A DNA stretch of 64,000 bases from Multifurca ochricompacta (taxonomy: Eukaryota; Basidiomycota; Agaricomycetes; Russulales; Russulaceae), in assembly GCA_022496185.1 (NCBI GenBank), contig WTXG01000026.1, forward strand, positions 1-64,000, written 5' to 3'. The notes below the pieces were generated by a model. That model saw only the letters and a list, made by a program, of their open reading frames with translations, searched no databases and had not been told where the DNA came from. How positions within the stretch are numbered: position 1 is the first letter of the stretch; the number at the start of each line of letters is the position of its first letter. Shown in pieces: positions 23,525 to 34,953 of this stretch. The position numbers and the translations under genes are program-made.

Positions 23525-24901
23525 ATGGATACGCTCTCTGACGACAGCCTTTTGGAAATATTCGATTACTGCCGGCTAGATTTTATAATACATTGGCACC
23601 CCTATTGGGATTGGCATACGTTGGTACACGTGTGTCGCAGATGGCGACAGCTCATATTCGCATCACCGCGTCGTCTCGAACTACACCTCCTATGCACATC
23701 AAGAACGCCAGTGAGGAGGACTCTTGATTGTTGGCCATCATTTCCCCTCGTCATCAATGACTTTTCAATACGTTTTGAAGATGAAGATAACCTTGTTGCC
23801 GCGCTCGAACACCCTGATCGCATATGCAAGATTTCCTTGTGTGGGACATGGCAACCGTCAGGCGCAACAATCAAAATGTTTCAACAACCATTTCCGTCGC
23901 TGACATATTTTCAACTTTCATCAGACGATAGGATCATACGAGCCCTTCCTGATGGGTTTCTTTGTGGATATTCTCCTCGTTTACTTGAACTCCATTTGGA
24001 TGGCATTCGATTTCCTTCATTACCCAAGCTTCTCTCGTCTACCAGTGACCTTATAGAGCTTCACCTTGTTGACATACTGATCACTGGTCGTATTTCGCCT
24101 GAGGTGATGGCCAATTGCTTGTCTATGTTGCCCAAACTCAAATCGCTCTCAATCACGTTCAAACGCTTTATTCCTTTTCCTGATCAAAGAAGCAGACAAC
24201 ACCCATCACCACTGCCACGCGCCGTCCTCCCCACTCTCACAACATTTTCATTCATAGGGGACAGCGATTATTTGGAAGATTTGGTTTCTCGAATCGATGC
24301 TCCACTGCTCGTCTCACTCGATCTAAGATTCTTTTATCAGCTCATGATTGACATTCCAGAACTTTCCCGATTCATCAGTCACACAGAGATTTTTGGATCG
24401 GTCATTCGAGCACTTTTTGACTTTGAGAGTGATCCTTGCATCTATTTTAGATCAGCGAATAATGAAATGATGGGTTCTGACCATCGCGTTTGGCTTTCTT
24501 GCAGAATCGTGTGCGAGTCGACAGATGAGCCACTCTTATCTATGGCCCACATATGCGACCAATTATCCCCTATCCTCTTCAATTTGAAATCGTTGGTGAT
24601 CTGTGGGAGTTCACTTGATGGCACGGTCCCGGCGGATTGGAATGCGTTTTTCCGACCTTTCACCGCTGTGGAGACACTATATGTAACGAAGAGAATGGCG
24701 CCGTATGTCGCACATGCGCTCGAAGACCTCAGTAGGGACCCGGCCATGGCGGTGTTGCTGGAATTACGGTGTCTTCAGTTTAAGGGCTCTCGGGAGTCGA
24801 CATCGGTGAAGCAATTCGTTACCGCGCGCGGGCTCTCCGGGTTTGGTCACCCTATAATCGTGGAATATGACAAGGAGCCGCCTCGGTTTTGGGATGTCTA
24901 G
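23525..24901 (+). CDS. F-box/LRR-type protein B (intact)
   Basis: An uninterrupted single-exon ORF of 458 residues. The start is fixed by MDTLSDDSLLEIFDY, shared with A and C, and an A at -3. Residues 1-55 form the F-box (LSDDSLLEIF...WHTLVHVCRRWRQLIFASPRRLEL), followed by the family signature TPVRRTLDCWPSFPLVI and a long region of weak leucine-rich repeats up to the end. By family, it would bind Skp1 through the F-box and present a substrate to an SCF ubiquitin ligase in cytoplasm or nucleus; the substrate is unknown. It is the only intact member of the plus-strand array, and its spacer matches those of A and C. No TATA box is obvious near the start. Confidence 0.85.
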   Translation: MDTLSDDSLLEIFDYCRLDFIIHWHPYWDWHTLVHVCRRWRQLIFASPRRLELHLLCTSRTPVRRTLDCWPSFPLVINDFSIRFEDEDNLVAALEHPDRICKISLCGTWQPSGATIKMFQQPFPSLTYFQLSSDDRIIRALPDGFLCGYSPRLLELHLDGIRFPSLPKLLSSTSDLIELHLVDILITGRISPEVMANCLSMLPKLKSLSITFKRFIPFPDQRSRQHPSPLPRAVLPTLTTFSFIGDSDYLEDLVSRIDAPLLVSLDLRFFYQLMIDIPELSRFISHTEIFGSVIRALFDFESDPCIYFRSANNEMMGSDHRVWLSCRIVCESTDEPLLSMAHICDQLSPILFNLKSLVICGSSLDGTVPADWNAFFRPFTAVETLYVTKRMAPYVAHALEDLSRDPAMAVLLELRCLQFKGSRESTSVKQFVTARGLSGFGHPIIVEYDKEPPRFWDV

Positions 24902-27713
24902 ATGTCAGCATCGTTCTACTTTCGCGGCAACAACTAACTGGATTTGGGTGCTACAATTGGACGTGATGTGATAGCTGACTGTGTTTAGGATTACTTGTTG
25001 AGCCGGTAACGGATCAGAGTAGGCCAGACCGGATCAGAGGTGACCGGTGTTGGCAGTGCAAGATGATACTTACACACTTGTTTATTATGATTAAGTACAT
25101 TCCTTATGATCACAGCACAGCAGTCTTTACAGTATTTAAAAGCAATATCTCTGTATCTTACAATGCAGTTGTTTTGACCAGATTTACCTCAGGCTGTGTT
25201 TCCACATTACTGATCTTTCTTGCCTGGTTTTGTTCCTCACTATTCGCTACCATCTTCCGTTTGTACTTATTTATTCCTCAGAAAACGCAAAACAATGAGT
25301 AATTGATGATGAAGCGTATAGATTACATGTAAACTTATATAAAGAGTTTCGAGACCACAGACGATAGTTCCTGTAGCGTTTCTACTTCTGAATGTGATGT
25401 TTCTTGCTTGATTCACTATCTGCGAGTGCATTTCTCGCCCTCGATTAACTTTAAATCCTTGCTGTTCCTGAGATAAAGACCACATGAGTGTGAACAGAGC
25501 TCTAACTTGAAGTAGGTCATTTTATACTGCTATTCTTCTCATTTCCGGACCGACCTAGCTCCCAGTGCTCTCTTTTCAGACTTTCTCCGTGTTCTCTCGC
25601 GTTCGCTCTTCTATACTTTAGTAGCTGCCTTAATTTCATCGATTGTCCTTTCTCCAGTCTGTCCTCGCATACATACCATCTGTCTGAGCTTGACCCATTT
25701 CCTTCGGAACCCCCAATTCTCAAATCCCAAAAAACCGGATGCAATTAGTGGCCTGCCCACCGCAACATCCTTTCTCTCTTGGAACACTCTCTACACTCGG
25801 ATTCATTGCGGACTGAAATCCAAACGGGAGTTATGATGGGATGAGATGAAGTGGAAAAATAACGAAGATGGTTTTGAGTCTGTTCTATTAATGGGATGAA
25901 AAGTATATGATCTAAGTACAACGAGAAACTGATAGTGATTAGTAAAGATGTCGTGAGGTGGAAAAGACTGTCGAGTGACTGTTTTGATAGGCTTGAAGGC
26001 AGCACAGATGATTGTCGAAATACGAGCAGTGTCGTGGCCTATTTGGTGTTTGTGAAGTTGGGCGGTGGAGCAGAATTCGGTAGGTGAGGACCTTTTGGTG
26101 ACTGACTGCTTTTGAATAGAAGCTGAAGCCCTAGAATACAGCAGACATTCGGATAAATTTGACTGGGAGATGGTGAGGGAATGGAACTGCGCCTTGCTTT
26201 CTCATAGAGTGACGACAGACGGGATAGCTCGCTCGCGGACGGCTTCATAAAAAACGCTGAAGGCTTAAGGACTGATCGTGCGGGTGATATACCACAGTGT
26301 GCAGTATATCAACAGACATGACATATCCCAGTTTGGCCCCGAGTGTTCTACTAGTAGTGGGATCACCACGAAAGAAGTGTCTCCAGGTCCCCCCCAGGCC
26401 CAGATGAACTAGTTGTACGCAATTATCGATCTGGAATCCCGCGTTCTTTTGACGATTCTACAAAATAGATCTAGAATCTAGAATAGAATGATGAACCTTA
26501 GCCCTGGCCACGCGTGACTCTTCAGCTTTTGGAGTGCGCAGACCAGAAATGGCAGTTGAGCAGGATTAGCCATCCAATGCAAGTAGAATATAATTCCTAA
26601 ATCATCTAGGCACATTTACGCACTGGCGAAGTGACGCGTCCGAAAATGATACGGTAATTAATTATGTCTTTGTGTTGTGTTGTGTTGTGTTGTGTCATGC
26701 GACACAGTCCCACCCACGTGATCCACCTACTTGCACGACACAACCTGCGACATTGACAAGTTGATTACAGTGCCCATATGTGTGTGCACAACATCTGAGC
26801 GAAAAATGTGGGCACTTGCAGCCAGTAGCTTTCCTGCGTAGGCAGCTGAAGGTTCTTGTGCGAACCTGGTCCGACACTACCTCATCCGACACCCTGTTTC
26901 TATCCAGTGAGCTCTCATGTGTGCAATCTATATATGTTCTGCACCTCAAACGTGAAAAGCTCGCCTATGGCAGTGACCGCTCGGAATGAAAAGTGTCATT
27001 TCATTGATGACCGACTGTGAGGTGCAGACCTTGTTCACTTGTTACCTGTTCATTTAGTATGGCCATTAACTGGCTGAAGCTCTCATTTACCTCAGTGGTT
27101 TAGAAAAAGGGGGTATATAAGAGGGGCAACCGAACACAACGTGTCTGCAGGAGCGCAAGGACAGCGGGCAGCGGTCAAAACTATATAATTATTATCATTA
27201 TCATTATTTAGATAGCAGATAAGCCATCTACTATGCACTAGGAAAATAATCTAAATGTTTTACTGGTCAATGCGCGTATCATGCTCAAAAGAGCGTGAAA
27301 AAAAAAGAAAGAAAATTATGATAACCAGCCCGGCCCAAGGAGACATGACAAATCTTAGGAGTGTCAAGATCATTGCCAGTGTTCGGTTCGGAAGAGGAAG
27401 AGTAAACGCATTTCAAATCTCTCCATTATTATCTTATTCTTTTCGATTTCTCCTATTTATTTTGACTCTTGTAGCTAAAATGTATAAAAACTTTAATAGT
27501 TTTCACAGTCGCTTTTACTCTTATTCTCCGCTCACAAGTCGATCTTCGTGCTATCGCATCGCCAAACTAACACCGGTACCCCTCATTCTAGCCCACTTCA
27601 CCAAATTATACTATTTACCTGTGATAAATATTAAGGAAAGTGGAATTGTCTCAGATATCTCTGAATCATTTTGCTGACACATTATTATCATCAGATTGAG
27701 TGCCCTAGCTCGT
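24902..27713 (+). other. Spacer of F-box unit 3
   Basis: The F-box B 3' flank runs to about 25770 and closely matches the 3' flank of C (29700-30080). From 25780 to 27300 the sequence matches the spacers of units 1 and 2. It contains short (CTAGAAT)n and (GTGTT)n tracts. No gene is recognised. Confidence 0.55.
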
Positions 27714-27721
27714 CTCAACAA

Positions 27722-28165
27722 TAGTGATGTTCCGGCCCGGCTTGGCCCAAAAGCCGCGGCTTTGGCTCGGCCTGAGGCGGCTCCGGCTTGGCCCAAGCCG
27801 CGGCTTTTGGCAGAGAAAATTTATGACATATAACCAGTAGTTATAGTTCAACTAATCCAAATCTGACTTGGTGTGTTACGTATTGCAAAGCTATATCGAA
27901 GAAAAAGTTTGAAATGCCGCGATAAACATGATCACGTGACCCAAATCAACCACTTTGTGATCAGATTTCTACTGATTTTGACGATTGCTATTGCACTTGT
28001 ATGTGCTGTTGAAAGCCGCGGCCTGAGCCGGCGGCTTTGGCTTTTAGTTTCTCTGAGCCGGGCCAAAGCCCTTGCTGGGCCGTCACAACGGCCTGGCTTG
28101 GCCCGGCCCAAACAGGCCCGGCTTGGCCCGGCTTCCGGCTTTGAGCCGGGCCAGGCACATCACTA
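27722..28165 (+). mobile_element. hAT-like MITE, GC-rich ends
   Basis: A 444-bp element flanked by an exact 8-bp duplication CTCAACAA (27714-27721 and 28166-28173). Its inverted termini start TAGTGATGT, followed by CC-GGCCCGGCT on both sides. Both arms, about 90 and 140 bp, are built from repeats of GGCCCGGCTTGGCCC and GCCGCGGC; the middle (27800-28010) is AT-rich. An 8-bp TSD and TAG-start termini are the hallmarks of the hAT superfamily. It carries no transposase. It stands 120 bp upstream of F-box gene C. Confidence 0.9.
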
Positions 28166-28285
28166 CTCAACAAGCGCAATTACACTTTGTACTTCGTCAT
28201 CGAAGAAAACCCGGTCGGGTATGTTTCATACATACACAAATTACCACACCCACCGACCGACTATCATGATGTAGGCTCTATAAAA

Positions 28286-29663
28286 ATGGATACGCTGTCT
28301 GACGACAGCCTTTTGGAAATTTTCGATTTCTATCGGCTTGATTCGATAATGCCCCATGAGCCCTATTGGAAATGGCATACGTTGGTACATGTGTGTCGCA
28401 GATGGCGACAGCTCATATTCGCATCACCGCGTCGTCTCGAACTACAACTCCTATGTGAATCAACTACGCCAGTGAGAAGGATTCTAGATTGTTGGCCACC
28501 ATTGCCCCTCGTCATCGGTGACTTTTATATACATTACAAAGGAGATGAAGATAACCTTGTTGCCGCGCTCGAGCACCCTGATCGCATATGCAGGATTTCC
28601 TCGTGTGTGATATGGTCACTATCAGACAAAATAGCCAAAATGCTTCAACAGCCATTTCCAGCGCTGACATATCTTTATCTTTCAGGATACAGTGAAGATA
28701 GGATCATGCGAGCCCTTCCTGATGAGTTTCTCGGTGGATATTCCCCTCGTTTACTTGAACTCTGTTTGGATGGCTTTCGATTTCCTTCATTACCCAAGCT
28801 TCTCTCGTCTACCAGTGAACTTGTAGAGCTTCACCTTATTGGCATGTCGATCACTGGTCATATTTCGCCTGAGGTGATGGCCAATTACTTGTCTATGTTG
28901 CCCCAACTCAAATCCCTTTCAATCATGTTCGACTACCCCCTGATTCCTCTTCCTGATCAAAGCAGACAACATCCATGTCCACTGCCACGCGCTGTCCTCC
29001 CCACTCTCAGAGATTTTTCATTCGAAGGGGACAGCAAGTATTTGGAAGACTTAGTTTCTCGAATTGATGCTCCACTGCTCATCTCACTCATTCTAAGATT
29101 CTTTGATCAGCCCATTCCAGAACTTTCCCAGTTCATCAGTCGCACAGAGATTTTCGGATCGCTCACTCAAGCGCTTTTGGACTTTGACCGTTGCTATGAT
29201 CCTTGCATCTATTTCAGATCAACAGATAATGAAATGAAGGGTTCTAAGGATCGCGTTTGGCTTTCTTGCATTATCGTGCGCGACTCGATAAATCAGCCAC
29301 TCTCATCTATAGCCCAGATATGCAACCAATTATCCCCTATCCTCTCAATTTGAAATCGTTGTGGATCTGTGGGAGTCAATTGGATGGCAGGGGACACCGG
29401 CGGAATGGCATTTTTTCCGACCTTTCACCGCTGTGGAGACACTATATGTATCGAGAAATGGCGCCGTATGTCGCACCTGCGCTCGAAGACCTCAGTAGGG
29501 ACCGGCCATGGCAGTGTTGCCGAAATTACGGCGGCTTCAGTTTGGGAGCTCTCGGGAGTCGACATTCATGAAGCAATTCGTTACCGCGCGCGAGCTCTCC
29601 GAGTTTGGTCACCCTATAATCGTGGAATATGACAAGGAGTTGCCTTTGTGTTGGGATTTCTAG
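28286..29663 (+). pseudogene. F-box/LRR-type protein gene C, frameshifted tail
   Basis: The start MDTLSDDSLLEIFDFYRLD and the HVCRRWRQLIFASPRRLEL segment give an intact F-box, and the frame is open for 355 codons. At about 29349 one base is missing (CTCTCAATT against CTCTTCAATT in B), which ends the frame at 29353. The rest of the gene continues in other frames (WICGSQLDGR..., APYVAPALEDLSRD) with further one-base losses, to the expected end near 29663. A truncated protein with the F-box could still be made. A sequencing error cannot be excluded. Confidence 0.8.
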
Positions 29664-30300
29664 ATGTCAGCGTCGTTCTACTTTCGCGGCAACACTAACT
29701 GGATTTGGGTTCTACAATTGGACGTGATGTGATAGCTAGTTGTATTTAGGATTATTGATCTTTCTCGCCTGGTTTTGTTCCTCACTATTCGCTACCGTCT
29801 TCCGTTTCCACTGTATGATTTCTCACCGCTCCAAGACAGAAAACGTAAAACGATGAGTATTGACGATTAGGCGTATAGATTCGATGTAGATTCACTTATA
29901 TAATGAGTTTTGAGACTGTAGATGTTAATTCCTGTGGCGTTTCTACTTCTGAATGTGATGTTTCTTGCTTGATTTACTATGCGCGAGTAGATTTTTTACC
30001 CTGGATTGACTTTATATTCTTGCTGATCCTGAGATAAATACCACATGAATGTGAGCAGAGCTCTAACTTGAAGTAGTGAGAGTCAAATTTTGCAACAGGA
30101 GCAAATGATTGGTGCTCATCAGCTTCTCTTCTTGGTCCACTAGAGACCAGCTATGGGCTTTTTTGACCACTTGGGAGATGCACTGAGACTTATATTAGCT
30201 TTAACGACAGAAATGGTTATGGTGGCGATTGGGGTGTTGTGGAGGCATGTCAGGCGTGTATCATGCACTTTGTGATGAGCTTAATTCTATCAATAGTGGC
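29664..30300 (+). other. 3' flank of F-box C
   Basis: To about 30080 this matches the 3' flank of gene B (24905-25515). Beyond that point the similarity stops and nothing is recognised. Confidence 0.5.
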
Positions 30301-30600
30301 AGTTCAACTGCAGGCTTCATAATCTGCTGAAAAATCATTAGGTGCTAGAGATGAAGGGAGCCGATATGCGGTACGAAGCAAGAACGGACTGAAGGCCATG
30401 TGCGAGAGCACATACGAGCAGGTGTCTTGAGGTCGAAAATGAGCCAACTCATGCATGCGGCTTTGGCAGCGTTCATACATAGCTAGTTGTCCCCTACCAT
30501 CAGGATTATTGAGGTCAGCTTCAGCGCCGAAGATGTATTGTAATCAGTCTGGAACAGCTCTAAAGGGGTGAACAGCCTTATAGCCAAGGCACCGTTTCAT
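30301..30600 (-). pseudogene. Fragment of an unknown protein-coding gene
   Basis: On the minus strand about 95 codons are open except for one TGA where a Trp would fit. The sequence is protein-like: FGAEADLNNPDGRGQLAMYE, then CQSRMHELAHFRPQDTCSYV, ending near NDFSADYEACS. I do not recognise the family. It lies between the two F-box arrays, at the point where the plus-strand array ends. Confidence 0.35.
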
Positions 30601-30815
30601 ATTCCACGGCTACGGGATGTGTTACGCTCGATGGCTGTACATTTAGTTTATTAGTTATTTTATTATTTTCTTTCTCTTGCTTCCTCTTTGTTCGCGTTCA
30701 TTCCATGTCATTCCACCTACTTGTCATCGCTAAGTGACATCATACCTCTGAACTATATAAATACAGTAGAGACATAGCTCAAAGACTCTAGTCTTGAGCT
30801 CTTGTATCTACAAGC
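30601..30815 (+). other. AT-rich stretch with a TATA-like box
   Basis: From TGTTACGCTCG near 30618, the sequence has T-rich runs and ACTATATAAATACAG near 30752, the look of a short LTR. No target duplication or second terminus could be fixed, so it is left unassigned. Confidence 0.2.
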
Positions 30816-32170
30816 TTAGTTAACTCCAGAAATCCGACTCCCTTCTTGCTTCTGCATTGCGTGCTCAAGCATTATTTCATCACCAGAACTGTCAAGTTTA
30901 TCTTTGACAATCGATCTATACGCAGAACGGTCAGCCGCCGTAACAGGATGATCCGCAAGTTGACGCGCAGTAGTGAACTGCTCGACAGAGGTCGACCCCG
31001 CGTGCTCCGAAAGCAAACAGTCTGTAACGCAGGTAGGATTCCCATGACTGGGTATCCACTGATCTTTTCGAGTGCAGAATCAACATGCGGCCCTAGTTGC
31101 TTGGATACATAAAGCCTCTCCACAGCAGAGAAGGAGCGGAAAAGATCGAGCCAGACCGTCGAGTCCATACCATCATCCTGCCACCTTGGTTGTCGCGGAT
31201 CGTTGATCAAGAGCTCTTTCACATTTGAGAGGAGGGATAAAGATTGGTCGCATATCTGGGCGAGAGACGAAAATTTCCGATCAAGCTCCCGGCATGAAAC
31301 CTCCCACCTCCCACGAAAACCATCTGTGCACTGGATACTTATCCCATCGGAGAAATGACGATAGAGACATAGTGATAGAGATAGTAAAAGTGGACAGACG
31401 CTCGATTGACCGAGTTAAGCATTTCTGTGCAGCTGATGAACTGAGAAAGTTGTGGAATGTGAAAAATTAGCTGATTGAAGAGTCTTATTGTATTGAGCAT
31501 GAAACCTCCAGCTATCGGCTTTATCAGAACATTTGCATTCCGGGCCGGATGCTTGTCCATTCCTTTAACCAGTTTCATCACCTCTCGTGTCTTTCTTGCC
31601 AGGTTTTCACCTCTCCGTCTACACCTCCCCGCCTTTATTGCCTAGTTTCATCTTACTTGTCTCCTTTCATCATAATTCACCCTCTTTTTGCTTCATAACC
31701 AGGTCTCTCTGCGAGTATATAAAGGTACATACAATGCTTATAGTAGACCAGCCAGTGAGACAACAGAAGCAAAAATTAAATGACGTTTCTCTCCTTCTTT
31801 CTATCTTTCTTTCTGTGTGCTGAATAACTTCTCAACGACGTCAAGCGCAAGGTCAAACAGAACCAGCAAACAGCGTATTCACAAGTACAAGCACAGCACA
31901 CCCTTGTTCAAAGTCCTGGTTATCTCGGGCCCCCTCTTCTCACTCTCTTCTCCTCTTCTTTCGGGAACACTTTGCCTCGCACTCACCGTGGATTGTATCC
32001 ATACATTATACTGATAATTTCGAGTAGTGGGGTATTCACGAGGTCCTCCAAGTACTCGCTGACGCCGGAAGTGAACGTCGAGATGCAATGCGAGATTGGG
32101 CAAATCGTCTCCGGGGAAGAGTAGTCGCGGCGGACCAGAGAGGGGTGGTTGGTACCATTTCAGGGGTCAA
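30816..32170 (-). pseudogene. F-box/LRR-type gene D, 5' truncated and split by a solo LTR
   Basis: Only the C-terminal half is present. Reading right to left: a fragment with GVSEYLEDLV (about 32050), then a 517-bp solo LTR, then RLFNQLIFHIPQLSQFISCTE (31480-31410), then WLDLFRSFSAVERLYVSKQLGP (about 31165-31100), then SVEQFTTARQLADHPV after a frameshift near 31020. Removing the LTR and one TTAT restores the frame (EIISIRLFNQL). The F-box end is absent; the homology stops near 32170, just before hydrolase block 1. It is clearly non-functional. Confidence 0.8.
31489..32005 (+). mobile_element. Solo LTR inserted in F-box D
   Basis: A 517-bp sequence beginning TGTATTGAGC and ending ATCCATACA, flanked by TTAT (31485-31488 and 32006-32009). 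The TATA box TATATAAA is at 31716. It aligns over most of its length with the LTR at 52184-52724 and, in the U5 half, with the 5' LTR at 7789-8511, so it belongs to the same Gypsy family as the left-end element. Confidence 0.8.
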
Positions 32171-32589
32171 AATGTGCATCCGGGACCTTGTGAAAACTTG
32201 ATTCTACATACATAATATAAAGTTTCAGAAAAAGCTAACAGACTATTCTAAAACTAGAACATACGCCAAGGTAACATTAAATATGTGTGTGGGTATTGGG
32301 GGAGACTGCTTATATAATACAAAGTTTATCGCGCGCACACTTCGAAGCGGGCCGGCTGTGGTGCGAATGTCGACAAGTAGAGAGAGTAACAAGAGAGCGA
32401 GAACAAAGATATTACACAATTACACCATGCATCATACATCTCAATGGACTTCAAAGTCCCTTGTCAGCACTGCACTCACGTTTTGCGCCCTTCTCGGTGC
32501 TTATTGATGTTGAATCTGTGTAACCCCATACGTTCAAACGGCAACCTCCAACCCATCGACCTTTTTTTTTCGCCTCCCCATGGGATTGT

Positions 32590-32913
32590 CATCGACCTCA
32601 GTTGTTCGGTTCGTTGTTCTCCCGTACGGCAGATCGTTCACCAGTATGTCGGAGAGAAAGTAAGAGCGATTGATGCGTCCCCCCCGGCTCGTTCGATCGT
32701 GTAGGCGTTCTTCCTCTACTCCCCCCTCCGGCTCCCCGTAGGGGCACTCTCCCTCAAAAAAAATGGTTCTAGTGGAAGGTGTAGTGTCCTTAGAAAGAAT
32801 CGTTAAGATATAAATGCAAACATCGAAAGTAATACAACAACTTTACCCTCGGTTGTCTCGGTGAGGTAAGGCCCAAGCCAGCGAGTGCTGTTTCTATGTC
32901 CACGTCGACATGA
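32590..32913 (+). other. Upstream segment inverted between the two hydrolase blocks
   Basis: The roughly 320 bases here, from CATCGACCTCAGTTG to CCACGTCGACATG, match block 2 (about 54438-54750) only as the reverse complement, while the sequence on both sides (CCCCATGGGATT and AGATTGGTGACG) is in the same orientation. No ORF in it is recognised. It ends about 350 bases upstream of the hydrolase TATA box. Confidence 0.85.
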
Positions 32914-33266
32914 AATCGCAGATTGGTGACGTATTGCCGATCCCCCTTCCGTTCTTAGTTGGGCGTACCGACTCGGAGGCGGAGTCTGAAGCAGTTAATT
33001 GATACCCGAGACTTGATTCATGACTGACCTTCTCCCGGAGTGTTTCGGGGCTAGTTGCGCCGCCCGGCTTCTCTTCTGTCTCATGAAGCATTGAAGGGTA
33101 GCCTACACTCATCCTTTCTACCGGTTTTGCGAAAAAAAAACGGGTACGTTAGGAACAATTTCATCTATTCGAATTCCTGGGGACGCCGCGAACTGAAGCC
33201 GGCTCGGGCATACCGGCTAATTCTCATGCTTACATTTACACTTCTTTCCAGTGCCTGCGATGAGGC

Positions 33267-33272
33267 TATAAA
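33267..33272 (+). promoter_or_regulatory. TATA box of hydrolase copy 1
   Basis: TATAAA, 66 bases upstream of the ATG, conserved in copy 2. Confidence 0.6.
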
Positions 33273-33332
33273 GGGGTCGATGTCGATGTCGGTGAATGGT
33301 AGTCAGAGTTAATCTCATCTTCTACTTTAATC

Positions 33333-34607
33333 ATGGACACAGCAGCGTACAAGAAACTCAAGACGAGTCGGGGGTTTACTTATAACTATTATCGTGTCAT
33401 TGGCCAATCCCGGAAAACCCACCCTCGTGTTTCTACACGGCTTTCCGAGCACGTCACTTGATTGGCGTCATCAGGTCTCCTTTTTTCAAGCGCAAGGATA
33501 TGGCCTCGTCGTCCCGGACATGTTGGGCTATGGTGGCACAGACAAACCCTCGGATCCTATGGCCTACGTGGCCTCCGGACATACAAGTGACATAATCGAC
33601 ATTTTGGATGCAGAAAAAGTCGAAAAATCAATCCTGATCGGGCATGATTGGTGAGTCGTTCATGATCAGCTGTCTCTTCACTACGATAAACAACAACTGC
33701 TGTGGCGATGGTTAGACCTTGTGCTGATATATATCATATTTTTGTTTTTGTAGGGGCTCACGCGTTGTGTCTCGCCTTGCCAACGCTCACCCCGACCGTT
33801 TCATCGGGTACACTTTTATTGCAGTGGGTTATGTTGCTCCTCCCGTGGCACCCCATGACCCAGACGCTATTGCCGCGGTGTTCAAAAAATCTATCGGACG
33901 TGAAGGGTTTGGGTACTGGGAGTTCTTCGTGGAAGAGGATGCGGCGAGTCTAGTCGAGAAATACGTATGTCTTATCTCTATGTTACCGGAGTTAAATGAT
34001 GACTCAAAACTTAACTCGCGTAGCCTGAGTCATTCTTCAACCTGTTCTTCCCGAATCCGCCGTCGCTTTGGATAGAACATCTCGCCCCGACTGGCGCCTC
34101 TCGAAAATGGGTCGAGGCCGATCGCAGATCTGCACTTCCTGAGTTCTTCACAGAGCAAGTAAGTACAAGCTTCAAAGGCGCCGATTCTGTAAAGAGTGAA
34201 AGCTCATCTCGGGTAAACAATAAAAGGAAAAGGATGAACGCATCAAGACTCTACTGCAGGGCGGTTTCACCGGGCCCTTCAATTGGTATAAAGTCGTTAC
34301 ACAGAGTCTTGACTATGTTGACTGCCAGGGTCCGTCGTCTATCTTCTTGAAAAAGTGCTAATTCTTCTTAACCGGGCGGCATGCAGGCATCCCGGAGGAT
34401 CGAAAGTCAACTACAAAGCCGGTCTTATATATCGGCTGCTCCCAGGATTATGCCTGCGTTCCGGCGCTGATGCGTGTTGCACTCGGCACGTTCGCAAAAG
34501 GTTCGTTGACCGTTGAAGAATTTGACGCGGGCCACTGGGTCATCTTGTCACACGCCGAACAAGTTAATCGGGCGTTGTCGGATTGGATCAAGGGACTCGA
34601 CGCATAG
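33333..34607 (+). pseudogene. Soluble epoxide hydrolase-like gene, copy 1 (frameshifted exon 1)
   Basis: The gene has the same five-exon layout as copy 2: 33333-33650, 33754-33964, 34024-34158, 34233-34329 and 34387-34607, each intron with GT-AG ends. Exon 1 is 318 bases instead of 317 because of one extra base near 33405 (CCAATCCCGG against CCAACCCGG), which shifts the frame before the HGFPST motif. All other exons keep their lengths. The nucleophile motif GHDWGS, the acid in CSQDYACVP and the catalytic His in DAGHWV are still encoded. As read it cannot make the enzyme; one base is also within reach of a sequencing error. Confidence 0.8.
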
Positions 34608-34907
34608 GGCAAACAGGTTTGACTTACTTTGGTCAATGCGTACAAAAACAAATGTATGATAATCAAGAATGTGCCAAGCTTAGGAGATATGACTCGGAGC
34701 TCGAAGATATGCTTCTATGGCAGTAGCAATAACACATGACATAAAATATAATGCTCTCTGAATTTGTCGTGCAGAAATATGATGTAAAGTCGTTGGCCAG
34801 CCCTAAGAAATGAACAAGACCACTGGCAGATCCATGACAACGTAACATCCCTATATGTACGTTGCAAACTTGTCAATATCTTGGATGTGACGTCAAAGCA
34901 GCCCATA

Positions 34908-34953
34908 AGGAGGATTACAAATTCTAGGCATCCTAGAATTTTGTAATCTTCCT
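34908..34953. repeat. Near-perfect 21-bp hairpin downstream of hydrolase copy 1
   Basis: AGGAGGATTACAAATTCTAGG and its inverted match CCTAGAATTTTGTAATCTTCC flank a three-base loop (CAT). The same hairpin occurs at 56730-56775 in block 2. It lies about 300 bases past the stop codon. It could be a foldback element or a 3'-end signal; no function is established. Confidence 0.75.

Noticed and set aside
27611..28274. ORFs rich in Gly, Arg, Ala and Pro around the GC-rich arms (for example 27611-27796 and 27988-28179).
   Set aside because: They are read through the MITE arms in arbitrary frames; repeats of GGCCCGGCTTGG produce such peptides by composition.
32894..33112. A minus-strand ORF (72 residues) in block 1 that recurs in altered form at 54652-54993.
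   Set aside because: Its reading frame crosses the border of the inverted segment and differs between the two blocks, so it is not a conserved protein.
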